DNA from: Planococcus citri
Taxonomy: Eukaryota; Arthropoda; Insecta; Hemiptera; Pseudococcidae
NCBI RefSeq assembly: GCF_950023065.1
Contig: NC_088680.1
Location: forward strand, 58,999,350-59,063,349
Direction of reading: 5' to 3'
DNA length: 64,000 nucleotides
The notes under the pieces are model-generated. The model made no database searches. It saw only the letters and a list, made by a program, of their open reading frames with translations, and was not told where the DNA came from. Below, one piece after another: positions 44,031-55,472 of the stretch. Numbering within the stretch: the stretch's first letter is position 1; every line of letters begins with the position of its first letter. The position numbers and the translations under genes were made by a program.

Positions 44031-44240
44031 AAGTAAAAAAATTTCGGTTTCGGTTTCGGTTTCAGTTTTTTTTGTTTCATTTCTGATTTTCCAGTTTTAC
44101 CAGTAACTTAAGTCTTAAACTGAAATATAAAAACTCAAAATCAAAAAATGAAACTGAAACTGGAATTATTTTGAATTTTATTCCTTTTTAAGACGAATTT
44201 GAATCAAAGTTTTTTCTTTTCTGTTTTGATTTTCCAGTTT
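44031..44240. repeat. Short GGTTTC / GAAACTGAAACT simple repeats
   Basis: TTTCGGTTTCGGTTTCGGTT near 44042 is a four-copy hexamer. AAACTGAAACTGGAA-type phrases occur nearby at about 44150 and again near 44380, in opposite orientation sense. This is a minor simple-sequence feature. Confidence 0.6.
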
Positions 44241-47040
44241 CCTTTTGTAGTCCTGCTCCTTATTGAGCCATCTTTCTTGTTTTCCTTTTTAAAATTTTGA
44301 TTTTTGATTTTTTTTTACCAAAAATAAGACGTTTTTTTGAACGAATGTTTTTTTTTTAAATGCACCAAAAAAATGGCAAAGCTGAAACTGAAACTTGAGA
44401 AATTGAAAACTGAAGATTTCACTTTTCTTATTTGAAAACTTGTTCAGAACTCACCATTTTCATACGTTTTCGCCACTTTACGTCAAAAATTATCATGTTA
44501 GAAAGAAAATCAGGAGTTATGGAGAGTAAAATTTGCAATCTCAAGAGTCTTACAATATTTTGAATGTGCTAAAGAATTGTTTTCAATTGGGTAATATATG
44601 TATAGGAGGAGGGGGACGGGGTGGCATCAGCTTAAAGTAAATTAACTCTTCATTTTTTATTCCTTCCATGTTCAAAGTTGAAAATCTTGAGATAGCACCT
44701 CAAAAAGTTTAATTCTTTTTCATAAGTACGTATGACCTTATGCATTTTTATCTATTTTTTTTAAAAATCTATTCATGATTTTCTGATCTCAATTTCCTAA
44801 ATAATTGAATCATTTTGATGTATTTCAAATACCCACTCTTTTTCATCATCCACTACCAAGCAATCAATTAACAGATAAGAAGATGAATAAACGAGTTTGG
44901 AATTTTGTTGCACAATTTATGAGCAAGTTGAAAAAGAAACAGTAAAGAAACATAGCAGAGAATACTTCAAAGTACACTAAAATTTTTCAAACTCCTCCAA
45001 TCATTAAGCACATCCAGTATAATAATGAAAAAAAAGTACAAAATTCCACCCCGATACACCAACTACCCTACAACCGCAGAATCACCCACAAATAAACCAC
45101 CAAAGTAGGTACGAAGACGAGCACTATACCTACGTGCAAGTTTTTAATTCTCGTATAGCGAAAATTATGAAACCAGAAAACATAATTTATTTAAGTTTCT
45201 CCCTTCAGCACAGCTTTCTTTTTCGTGTTATAAACTCTAAAGTATATATAAGAAAAAGAACGCCGAAATAACCTTATAAAATGTTCATTTTTTCTTATCT
45301 TTTTTTTTCTTTTTTCCCTCTTCGTCATCCATAGTACGAGTAAGTAACCTTATACAGATAGATATACACGATGGCGATGGCGTAAATTTATGTTTTATCC
45401 AACGAATCCTACGCCCCGAAATTTATTTAATTCAATTATCTCCCCGAGTGTTTTTCTTTTCCCAATTGAACCTTTTTATTAAATTTAAATACGTGTTCGT
45501 GCACCATTCCCAGAGTGTAGGTACCTACCTACGAACAAATTCAATTTTAAATCATTCTACGGACTGGTCTGGTAGGTAGGTACCTACTCGACGAATTTAA
45601 TTTCAAACTTACGATATAATTGATGTTGTGTTGTCGACCACCGCCGCATACAACAATAAAAAGCCAAACCCAACAACACACAGCTGATCGATGGTTCGCC
45701 TTGTAAATAATTTCATACCACAGATCCTACTCGGGTGCTAAAATTGCGGTAAAATATAGAGAAAAACACCTACGATACACACGAATTCCATCTAAATAAC
45801 TAAATTATCTCTCTCACAAGACATGGTTCGGTTCAGTTGACTAGAAAAATGCATAACGAGTGCTCTAAACGCTAATTATAACTTAGCCAGAGAATTGGGT
45901 AATATCTATAGAGAACCTTAGTATTCTCACATCGTAGCCAAACTGTACTACGTTGCATTGTCGGTTTAGTTCGCAGGTAAAAAAAAAAAGTGGAAAAAAG
46001 TCGAGAAAAATCATACTCGATACAAAATGACAGCTCGAGTCGAAATGACCCAACATTGAACATACCGAAACGCCCATGTGCCGAAAATACTTTTCGTAAC
46101 CTTTTTCTAAGGATTCATTAAGTCTATGCAATAAGTACATATTTCTCCCCTCTCTTCGTTTAATACTCACTCGAGAAGTTATATTAACAATACGTGTCGT
46201 TGATCCGTGAAAAATATTTTTTAGCCTATTTGCCATACAGAGTCGGTTGTGCACCGAGTTATTCTCTCTAATAACCGCCGATTACCAAAGTAAATTTTTA
46301 CCAACTCACATTGTACGTATAATTAGAAGACGTGTTAAATACTTACGCATTTTTTTCTTTCTTACCTACTATACTGTATTATAATGCGTTTTGAAGATAA
46401 GATGTCGTCAACTTACAACTTTGCATATAACTTATTCCTATATTCTAGAGTTCATCGTATGGAATATACACTAAAATGTAAGGTCTGTGACTTCTCGCGT
46501 GTTTCCGAATATGCTTATCACGTGTGGCCAAGGTTCCGGCTACACATATATGAGAAGATTTGCTTCTTTTTAACGAAGATTATAGAACTATTGAAGTTTT
46601 TTTGTAATTATCTCTGATTCACAAGTCCGATGATTTATGCAAATAGATAAACGAATACAACAGGAAGACCAATGATACGAGGAGAAGTTCGAGAAAGATG
46701 GGAAAAAATAGTTGCGAATAACAGAACGTAATCTGTCGAAGATAAAAGTACCTTTCACCATTTTTCCATAAAAAAAAAAAAAAAAAAAAAAAACATTGCT
46801 GCATTACTTATTGTCTGTATTGATAGAAAAAGTAATCCTTACCTTCCATTTCTGATGAATTCTGATTCAAATGTGATGAGTAAGGTCAGATTAAAATCAT
46901 CCATTTTTTATTCAAAACTTCTGGAACGGTTTCACAAATTTCCACTGCAAAATAGAAAAAAAATTGTTTAAAAAAAAATATGAGTGAGAAGGAGAACTAC
47001 TAATAGATTACATTTTGTAAGTAATTTTTTTCAACATTTC
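44241..47040. other. Non-coding, mixed
   Basis: AT-rich up to about 45000, then more balanced unique sequence to 46600 with GTAGGTACCTAC-type short repeats near 45520-45590. A long poly-A tract lies near 46771-46792. A 123-residue minus-strand open frame at 45883-46254 has no recognisable domain and is not called. Confidence 0.35.
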
Positions 47041-47419
47041 AAAGAGATGATGATGATAATGAATGAAAACTTTTCTGGGGGGGGGGGGTGTTTGTATTGA
47101 TGGTGGTATTTTTGGTAAATCTTTGAGATGGGCTTCGTCGGCCTTACCAGTTTTAGAAGAAGAGGGGAACCCCTCTGAAGAGAAAAAGCATCGTTGGAAC
47201 AAGTTGGAGCTGCCCCCTTCTCACCCCTTTTTTTAAAACCCCCCTAGCGAAATGATAACCCCACCTACGCAGCCAAAGTAAGCAGAAATTCTGTTGGAGG
47301 ACAGAGCATCGATAGAGCTGTTTAGAGCACTCAGTCTCGAACTCCCCTTCCCCCTTCCTTCAACGCATCATTTTTTAAAAAGCATTTTGGTAGAGCTGTT
47401 GAAACGACAGCTCTCTATC

Positions 47420-47666
47420 TATGCAGGGAAATCAGCGAACAGGCGGACAGACGACTTTGGGAGGCTGGGCAGGTAGGTCAGTGACCTTGAGAGTACAAAT
47501 ACATGGGTCAATGACATTAAGAAGCAAAACAGACAGACAAGCGGACGACCTAACGAAGCCAAACAAACGGGTCAACGACCTTATTGGTTTTTTTTATTTA
47601 AAAATATATATTTTAAAAAAGTTTTTATTTTTCTAATAATTATTTACATCTTAAGGCCCCGCCCCC

Positions 47667-47708
<42 letters not shown>

Positions 47709-48262
47709 CTTCGGGAAGTCAAACTGACGGGTCAATGACCTTGAAAGACTAGACTAGCAAATAGACGATCTTGAGAAGCCAGACAGGTGCACGGACAACA
47801 TTAAGAGGCCACACAGGCGGTCCAATGACCTTTAGAGGCCATAAAGGAAGACATACAACCTGGAGAGGCCAGCCAGACGGGTTAATGACCTCAAGTGGCC
47901 AGCTATATGCAGACAGACAGGTAGGCAGATCGACAAACAGACAGATAGACGACCTTGGGAAGCCATCCAGATGGGTAAATGACCTTTAGAGGCCACACAG
48001 ACGGTCCAATGACCTTTAGAGGCAAGAAAGGAAGACATACGACCTAGAGAGGCCAGGCACACGGGTTAATGACCTCAGGTGGCCAGCATGCAGACAGATA
48101 GACGACCTTGGGAAGCCATCCAGACGGGTAAATGACCTTTAGAGGGCAGACAGGAAGACATACGACCTTGAGAGGCCAGACAGATGGGTTAATGACCTCA
48201 GATGGCCGGCTAGCTGTGCAGGCGAACAGACAGACGTCCTTGAGAGGCCGGACAGGAAGACA
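47420..48262. repeat. GACAGAC-rich minisatellite
   Basis: Degenerate units of about 30-35 bp built from GACCTTGAGAGGCCAGACAG and ACGGGTTAATGACCTCA-like phrases. Higher-order similarity at a longer period is visible, for example 47820-47905 against 48005-48090. It contains a pure CAGA tetranucleotide run at 47665-47707. GC content is well above the flanks. Both strands stay partly open (47771-47989, 47832-48358 and others) because of the repeat; these are not genes. Confidence 0.88.
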
Positions 48263-48264
48263 GA

Positions 48265-50900
48265 TACCTACCCTTAAGCTAATAAAGTTGATTTTTTGCT
48301 TTCTGGCAAACTTTTGAAAATGGCGGAAATGACCTTGACCCATTGCCATATTCAGCATTTTTCACAAAAAAGGCAAACATTGAGATAAAAATCTGAAACT
48401 CGGTTTGTGTACTTAAGTTTACCCCCCTGAATAGATTAGCACCATTTTCCAGCCGCTGTGGAGCCTCCAGCAAAAGTTGACTTTTCTCCAGCAATTTCAC
48501 AATCGCACCAGAAGGCGTTGAAGTCAAGTTTGGCAGCTAAAAATTTAATACCGTCATAATTATATGTTCAATCACAAATTTTCCAAAAATTTCAGAATCA
48601 TCAATTTTTGTAAAAAAAATTGTCCGAAACGTCACTTATCCTCTACAGACGACCACCCCCCCCCCCCAACGATTGCCGCGGTTTTTAGAGCCATGGTATG
48701 TACAGGATTTTTTTGTTGAAAAAATTACTACTTTTTCAGTACCTTTTTTTCTATTTTTCTTTATACAAAATTTCAAAAAACTTCCAACTCGAAAACCTTT
48801 CCCTCCCACACACACAAAAAATTAACAGTCAAATCATTCACAGGAAAATTTGCAAACAGGGTGTCTACAAGAATTTGTTGACCAAAAATCACTACTACTA
48901 CCTTTCAAAAAAAAATTACCACCTTCCAAAATATTTTGATTTCATCCCCCCCCCCAATCGATTTTTTCCTTTTTTTTCCTTGAAGAGTGTCTATATATAT
49001 ATCAAAATTTCAAAATCAAAAATCTAGACTTCAACAGGACTTTTAGCAGGATGTTTTTCAAACACTTGGGATTTTTCAAGAGGAGGAGGGGGTGGGCGAG
49101 GAAAAATTTTTCGCTTTTTTAATATGTCTTAAACATCCCAAGATTTGTTTCAAGCAAATGGATGTCAAAAATATAATTTTATTATTTCAATTTTTGATTT
49201 TATTTTTATTTACTTACTTAATGCCAGATTTGAACGATTTCTAATTTTTTTTTAAATTTCTAATTAAATGTCACTATTTTGTAACAGATTGCTTTTCTTT
49301 TTGTCTCTTCAAATAAATAAATAAATAAATAAATAAAATTTTCAAAATAAAACGGCGAGTTTCCAAGTGAAAAATAAGTAATAGATATGTAAAATAACAA
49401 TTTTGTCATTCGAAAGGTACGAATATAAAAATTTTGATTTTTTCTTCAAGTCTGGGATATTTAATTATGGAAAAGAGAAACAAACTGACCCTCACGGAGC
49501 GAGGACAAAAGCTCTCGAAAATCAGTACTTCGATAGCCATAAAAACCAATGTTTTCTTGTTTGACGAGTTACTTATTTTTCTTCAAAATTTTGAAATTCG
49601 AATTATGATTTTTTTTGAAAAATTTGAAATTGAAAAAAAGCAAACCAGCCTGAGCGAAGCGAGGGCAAAAGCTCTCAAAAATTAGTACTTACTTCGAGAT
49701 GAGGTATAAAAACGATATTTTCTTGTGTAATAAATAAGGAAGTTTATTATTTATTTTTTGCTTTGAAATTTTAAAATTTGAACGATGATTTTAAAAAAAA
49801 AATTCAAACTTGAAAAAGAAAAGTAAACGAGAGCCCTAGTGAAGCAAGGTCGAAAGCTTTAAAAAATTAATGTTTCGAGAAGTAAAAAAAAAGTTTTTTT
49901 ATTTAGTGGGGGAGTTCATTTTTCTGATTCAAACTTTGAATATTTCTTGAATTTGAACAATAAGCTTTTCATCGAGAAAAATAATGAGCAAATAGCTCGA
50001 GCGAAGTGAAGGCAACGAAAACTCTCAAGAATGTGTAATTCAAGTTCTACAAAGTAGATAAATGAGCCCTTTTCTACAAAACATTTTTAATGTGTGGAAA
50101 ATTTGATTTTCCACTTTCCTTCATTTTTCACCATATTTCAAGCAAAATTGCTGAAAATCACTACTTTTTCACTACTTTCACCAGCGACTTTCAAAATCAC
50201 TACTTTTTCACTACCCAGTAGACACCCTGGTAAAGTATGCAAAGTATTTTTTAATATCAATCAAAATTAAATTTAAAAAAAAAAAAACAAGCAGCCAATT
50301 TCAACAAAAATAAACTTTTTTTTAAAGATTTGAAGGTATTTGTTGCATTTCATTTTTTCTCTACTTTTTTGACTAAATTTACAACTTTTTCACTACTTTT
50401 ACAACCTGGTAGATACCCTGGAAGCCTCTAGCAAAAGTTGCATGACTTTTCTCCAGCATTTTCAAATCGCTCCAGAAGTTGCAGGGTCGTCGATGAACCG
50501 AAAATCCGAAGTGACGAGTTGAAGAGTGTATTTTTTTACAAGTTGAAAAATCTCAAGCCTTCTGGAGCGATTAGAAGTTGCTGGAGAAAAGCCAGCTTTA
50601 GCTAGAGGCTTCAGATCGGCTGAAAAATGATGCTAAACGATTCAGGGGGTCAACTTTAGTATACAAACCGAGTTTTAGATTTACATCTCCATGCTTGCTC
50701 TTTCTGTATAGAAAATTAATACTTTTGCCAATATTAGGTAAGCCATTTCCGCCATTTTCAAAAATTCGCCAATAAGCGAAGAATCAACTTAGGCAGCTGA
50801 AAATTTAGTTCTGAGGTCTGGGTGACATGGTCTTTCAGTGAGCCAAATTTAAGCTCGATCGGAGTAAACGAGTTGTAAAGGTTCCCATGTAAGTCGAGTT
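48265..50900. mobile_element. 2.6 kb foldback element, ACAAGGGAAC family
   Basis: The arms 48270-48560 and about 50500-50780 pair. GAAAATGGCGGAAATGACC faces GCCATTTCCGCCATTTTC; AAACTCGGTTTGTGTACTTA faces TAGTATACAAACCGAGTTTT; CAGCCGCTGTGGAGCCTCCAGC faces the GCTAGAGGCTTCAGATCGGC block. The right terminus (50800-50895), read on the minus strand, is GGGAACCTTTACAACTCG then CTAAATTTTCAGCTGCC, which matches the ends of the element at 33247-34097. The left terminus is missing and the minisatellite starts there instead. The interior has no coding capacity. Confidence 0.8.
48656..50420. other. Interior of the 2.6 kb foldback element
   Basis: Low-complexity filler with a 12-C tract (48656-48667), an AAATAAATAAATAAATAAAT run near 49312-49337, and four diverged copies of a GAGCGAGGACAAAAGCTCTC-like phrase (near 49497, 49655, 49835 and 50000). 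CACTACTTTTTCACTACC phrases recur near 50160-50400. No gene is recognised. Confidence 0.5.
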
Positions 50901-52149
50901 AATTCCATTTTTAAAGCGTAAAAACTTCAAATTGTGCCTCTTTTCCAACTCGAGAACTTCTTTTGGTTAACTATAAATATCTATACGAGTACCTGAGAGT
51001 CGATTCTTACCTCTCCATTGCCCCTTCTCTTCCCTTCCATCCACGCCCCGTCACTACCAAGCTCAAAAATCTGACTACAATATTCGCAACATTTCTAATT
51101 TTCTATGCAATTATTAACGAAGTTTGCACAAGAAAACATAAAGTTGATAAAGTTCGTGACAGGTCTTATCATGTAATTTTACATAAAAAATGCAGCATTA
51201 AAACATAAAGATACGGGTATAGGTAGAGGTACGCAAGTTCAAGTTCCCATGCTACTTTTATTTTATTTTTTATTATTTAAAGCAGTCAAGTGAACTTCTG
51301 TTTGTAGGTAGTAATTTCAAACCATTGATTTTAGCGTATAACCTAGTTCAAAAAAAATAAAAATGAAAAATTTTAGTGATTAGACCCAAATTAATTTCAA
51401 ATGAAAAAAAAAAAAAAAAAAAAAAAATACAGTCATTCAATCAGTTAAAATTGAGAAATCAGACAGAAATTCTTAACAAGTTTACCAAATAATGAGGAAT
51501 TTTAAGAAAAAAAATCAAAAACAAAATGAACAGGTAATTATGTTAATTGTTTATCAACTCGTAAACTTATGCATCATGTTTCAGGACCCTCCTTTCATTT
51601 CATTTTTTTTCAAAAGTTTACAATTTACCTACTGATTCATTTCCACCAAGTCTAATTCTAAATTCTCCATTGTTTCACGAATAATACTCCTCAAGTCAAA
51701 TAAATTTACCCCTACCTTTTAAAAAAATGGTTATGAATCACATCATCACTTTGCCGAACAAAATAGGGGGCTCATAATGTGGCACCTAAAAATAGCAAAC
51801 ATTCTCACTGCTCAGTTATATAGGTGGGTAAGTAAATTTCCATTACTCGAATTGTTCTCAATAATTCCCAATCTTGTGGAGGAATTAAGCACTATGGTGC
51901 ATGTCAACTTTAACCCTAGTCAACTACTTATTTTACATAGAACAAAATTACACCCAACCATAGTAAAGCTTAGACAACTGTCCACGACTCCACGTCCAGA
52001 TCCAGATAGAAAAAAATAAAATAAAAAAAACAAAAATGCAATTCCCAAAACTATCCAAATAAACCATCAAATAGCACCGACTAAAATCTAAATCTGAATT
52101 TAAAAAACCAAACCGTCCAATATTTTCGGCCTCAAAAGTAAAATCCTGG
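50901..52149. other. Non-coding, one unassigned open frame
   Basis: Mixed sequence with a poly-A tract near 51403-51427. The 80-residue plus-strand frame 51777-52019 (with LVEELSTMVHVNFNPSQLL) has a protein-like composition but no recognised family. It may be a mobile-element scrap. Confidence 0.35.
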
Positions 52150-52539
52150 CTAGGGCTACACTGCTGTACACGTTGGTTTCAGTTTAAGTGTATCGCCAGT
52201 AGATTGCATTGGAACCCATGTAGCATTCCGGTATCATTATAATCAGCTGTTCGAGCCAACCGCCGGTTAGACAGTCGAATTAGTATTTTCATTTGACTGT
52301 TCGCATGCTTAAGTATCCGCACATTCATGCCGAAATTGTATTAAAAAATTATCCACGTTGTGTTTTTTTACCTTTTTTTACTCGTTCAGTGATTTATTAT
52401 TTACGTTATCGAAACCGTTATTTTTTTTAAGTATCGCGAAGATCGTCGAAAAAATTCAAAAATTTCCATGTATTGAAAACGAAAGCAAATTGACCTAGGT
52501 TTTGAAAAAAAAAAAATCGTAAAACCACAGACATTCGTA
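52150..52539 (+). promoter_or_regulatory. Cyclin D promoter and 5' UTR region (inferred)
   Basis: Balanced, non-repetitive sequence directly before the cyclin D start codon. TCAGT initiator-like motifs occur near 52177 and 52387. No TATA box is evident, as is common for cell-cycle genes. The transcription start cannot be fixed from sequence alone. Confidence 0.4.
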
Positions 52540-52737
52540 ATGGAAAAAAATTTACTGTGCGCGGAGTCGTTTTGCTCCGAGGATAAAATGGCTGATAAAG
52601 ATAATGTAATTTTAGACGACAATCGCGTACTGGATCATCTTTTGCAAACGGAAGTCATATACATGCCGCAGATACATTCCAAAAACAGTGACCTTGACCC
52701 TACGACTAGAAAGATCGTAACCAAATGGATGTTAGAG
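52540..52737 (+). CDS. CycD: G1/S-specific cyclin D, first coding exon
   Basis: Cyclin D binds CDK4/6 in the nucleus and drives G1 progression by phosphorylation of retinoblastoma protein. This exon encodes 66 residues. It opens with MEKNLLCAE, which contains the LxCxE retinoblastoma-binding motif (residues 5-9) found at the N-terminus of D-type cyclins. DDNRVLDHLLQTE (26-38) matches the NDRVLRAMLKAE block, and TTRKIVTKWMLE (55-66) matches the start of the cyclin box (MRKIVATWMLE). The exon ends in GAG followed by a consensus donor GTAAAT at 52738. The next codons would continue the cyclin box; no such exon was seen in the remaining 11 kb, so the rest of the gene is taken to lie beyond the right edge. 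The break after WMLE coincides with the known vertebrate cyclin D exon 1 end, as recalled. Confidence 0.88.
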
Positions 52738-52743
52738 GTAAAT
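52738..52743 (+). other. Splice donor of cyclin D exon 1
   Basis: GTAAAT directly follows ...ATGTTAGAG. Reading on gives a stop after about 12 further codons, which supports splicing here. Confidence 0.8.
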
Positions 52744-53630
52744 TTTGCGATAGTGCAATTTTTTTATGCATTGTGACACGTTTTATGCGATAAGCCGTAC
52801 GTCAAATTGAACTTGAATTCACCTCAGCTATGCTGACTGTGTACTGTGATCGAATATTTTCCACCCTAAAATCCACGCTGATCTCTTTTTTGCACCCGAA
52901 AGGGAAACGAGAAGGTTTAGTTATTATCGCTTTGCTGATTAATAATTACAATGTGTTAACATATTTCTTTAATCTTGGTAAACCAGAGTTCGCGGGTTTT
53001 TATCACTTTATGTCGAACTCGAACACGATTCTTATTATTTTTTTCTCTCTCTCTCTCTCTTTAGCTGATAACGATTCTTCGAGGGTGTCCCTAGGAAACG
53101 GAAACACATCGTTTTGTTTTTAAAATAGATTTTTTTTCCTCATTATTTTTACTTCACCTAGATAATTTCCTTTTTTAGCTTAACGCCTTCTTCGTTGTGG
53201 GTTAGTAATTGCATATGCAACATTTTATGATCGTCGAGCACGAGTAAAAATAATTTTACTAAGGAATGCAACGTGCAAACTGTCTAACATAGTGTATGAT
53301 TTATTTAGATGTTTGAGAGAAAATGTCGAGTTTTAATGCTTTGTATTTCAGTCTTGGTCACATGTCTGGTCAGCTGTGCTGAGAAGATGTTGCCCAATAG
53401 CCCAACAATGATTGTTATTTGTATAATAAAATAATTTAATAACTGATCAAGCAGTGATCTCGAGAACATGTGATATTTTCCTTATCGCAGGGTCAATTCT
53501 TGTGAGATTGATTATGGCCTTACTCAAAAATAGGAAGGTGAGAAAGCCAAACAAAAAACGACCAAAAAATGCCAAAAAGTCACCAAAAAAGTAGCAAGAA
53601 ATATAGAAAAAAGTAAACAAAACATCATTA
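52744..53630. other. First-intron sequence of cyclin D (inferred)
   Basis: Non-coding sequence with a TC dinucleotide run (53043-53062). The 97-residue open frame at 52830-53123 shows no similarity to cyclin and is treated as chance. Confidence 0.45.
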
Positions 53631-53631
53631 T

Positions 53632-54200
53632 CATAAAAAATCAAAACAAAAATAACACTTCAAAATCAAGTTCAAAAAATGAAATTTTGACAACAAAACA
53701 TTTCAGGAAAATATATTTTTTTCATTTACAAGGCAGAAAAAGTAGTTTTTTGGAAAAAAAGTAGACCTAAGATTTTTTACAAACATTAAAATCAAATCAC
53801 AAATAACACTTCAAAATCAAGTTCAAAAAATGAAATTTTGACAAAAAAAAATATTTCAGGAAAATCAATTTTTTTCATTTACAAGGCAAAAAAGGTAGTT
53901 TTTTGGGGAAAAAAGTAGACCTAAGATTTTTTACAAATTTCATTAAAAGCAAGATTTTTCATCAATTTTTGCCAAAAAGCAAAATTTTGAGACAACAGAA
54001 AAAAAACAATGCTTTTTGGCGATAATTGTCAAAAAACGATACCTTTTCGCAATTCTTTTTGAAAAAAAAACAAAGTTCATTTTTCATTGACATAAAAAAT
54101 CAAAACACAAGTAACTTTTCAAAATCAAGTTCAAAAAATGAAATTTTGACAAAAAAAAATATTTCAGGAAAATCTATTTTTTTGATTTAAGTATAATAAA
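53632..54200. repeat. Three copies of a ~150 bp repeat
   Basis: AACACTTCAAAATCAAGTTC followed by AAAAAATGAAATTTTGACA starts near 53653, 53805 and 54112. Copies one and two also share TCATTTACAAGGCA and AAAAGTAGACCTAAG. The third is separated from the second by sequence related to the tandem repeat at 19.4 and 22.6 kb (GCCAAAAAGCAAAATTTTGA). Confidence 0.85.
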
Positions 54201-54930
54201 TTGGTTCAAATTTATTTAAACACACTTTCTTCCTTTCAACACGTTACACTGTTTTTGGTAAACAACGTTTCAAAGTTTTTTTTTTTTTTTTCTAATTTTG
54301 TAAATATTTTGTATTTTTCTCCCATTTTTTCTTCAATTTTTTGAAAAATCGGAGAAAATACCAAAACACTCGGATAGTTATTGATAATAATAATTATCTA
54401 TCTATTTATTCATGTCCAAAAACGTCGTAATATATTTTTTACAGTTTTATGTGGCTTTTCAATGAAAGATCAGGTAATTTAATGTTCATTTTTCTGAAAC
54501 TCTTTTAAAACTTTGTAAATTTCTTGGAAAAATTTTGAAGAAGCGAAATTCTCATTCAAATTGTGAGCTGCCAAATGCTTGTAAAATATCAATACTTCAT
54601 TTTCTGTGACTAGAATTTCAATCCAATTTCATTTAAAAATTGTTCTGTTGTATTTTTTTAATATGAAAACTTTTGATATTTTTTTCCTTCATTTTTCCTA
54701 AATTAGTACTCAATTGACCATTACTAAGTTTTCATCGAAGCTGAACCAAAAAAGAAGCTCGCGAAAAAATGAAGCCAACACCACCCCCCCTCCCACCCTC
54801 TCTATTCCAATTACCAATACTCTCAAAATTGATCTTGATGTTGAGGAAAAATTGGATCAAGGATTGAAAAAATTACTTAAGCTAGAGAATTTGAAAAAAA
54901 GAGGATTATTGTCAATTTATGGCAAAAAAA
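54201..54930. other. AT-rich intronic sequence
   Basis: Low-complexity sequence with no gene. The open frame starting at 54714 runs into the tandem duplication and has no recognised similarity. Confidence 0.4.
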
Positions 54931-54940
54931 TAAGGGAGAC

Positions 54941-55472
54941 AGAATTTTTTGGTAATATTTTGACAAAAATCGAGGCTTTTTTCTGTTTTTGGCAGAAAAC
55001 CAGACTCGACAATTTTAGGCAAAGGCAGGGCTTCGTAACCTTTTTCTAGTGGGTCACCCTGTATGTATACTCTTTTTTTCTTCTAATAAGCTGTTGAACT
55101 CAACAGTTTTATTCTGTTTCACTCGGAATTATTAGAAAAAAATTTCAATAATATTTCTAGCATCAGGATCTTGAGGCAAACAGAAGGAGTGGAAGGAAGG
55201 AAAGGGGTGGCAGAACTTTTTGGTAATATTTTGAAAAAAATCGAGACTTTTTTCTGTTTTTGGCAGAAAACCAGACTCGACAATTTTAGGCAAAGGCAGG
55301 GCTTCGTAACCTTTTTCTAGTGGGTCACCCATGTATACTGTTTTTTTCTTCTAATAAGCTGTTGAACTCAACAGTTTTATTCTGTTTCACTCGGAATTAT
55401 TAGAAAAAAATTTCAATAATATTTCTAGCATCAGGATCTTGAGGCAAACAGAAGGAGTGGAAGGAAAGAAGG
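54941..55472. repeat. Recent 271-bp tandem duplication
   Basis: 54941-55206 and 55212-55472 are nearly identical, including TTTTTCTGTTTTTGGCAGAA, CAGGGCTTCGTAACCTTTTT, GTTGAACTCAACAGTTTTAT and ATCTTGAGGCAAACAGAAGG. Only a few substitutions and a four-base difference after GGGTCACCC are seen. Inside each copy, CGTAACC...GGGTCACCCTGTA is the complement of a mariner-type end and resembles the terminus at 40010. Confidence 0.93.

Noticed and set aside
45883..46254. 123-residue minus-strand open frame
   Set aside because: It overlaps another open frame, has no recognised motif, and nearby unique sequence shows no exon signals.
47771..48358. Open frames through the GACAGAC minisatellite
   Set aside because: Both strands are open because of the repeat; translations are simple repeats.
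52830..53123. Second cyclin D exon
   Set aside because: The translation lacks the expected continuation of the cyclin box and contains a low-complexity TC run.
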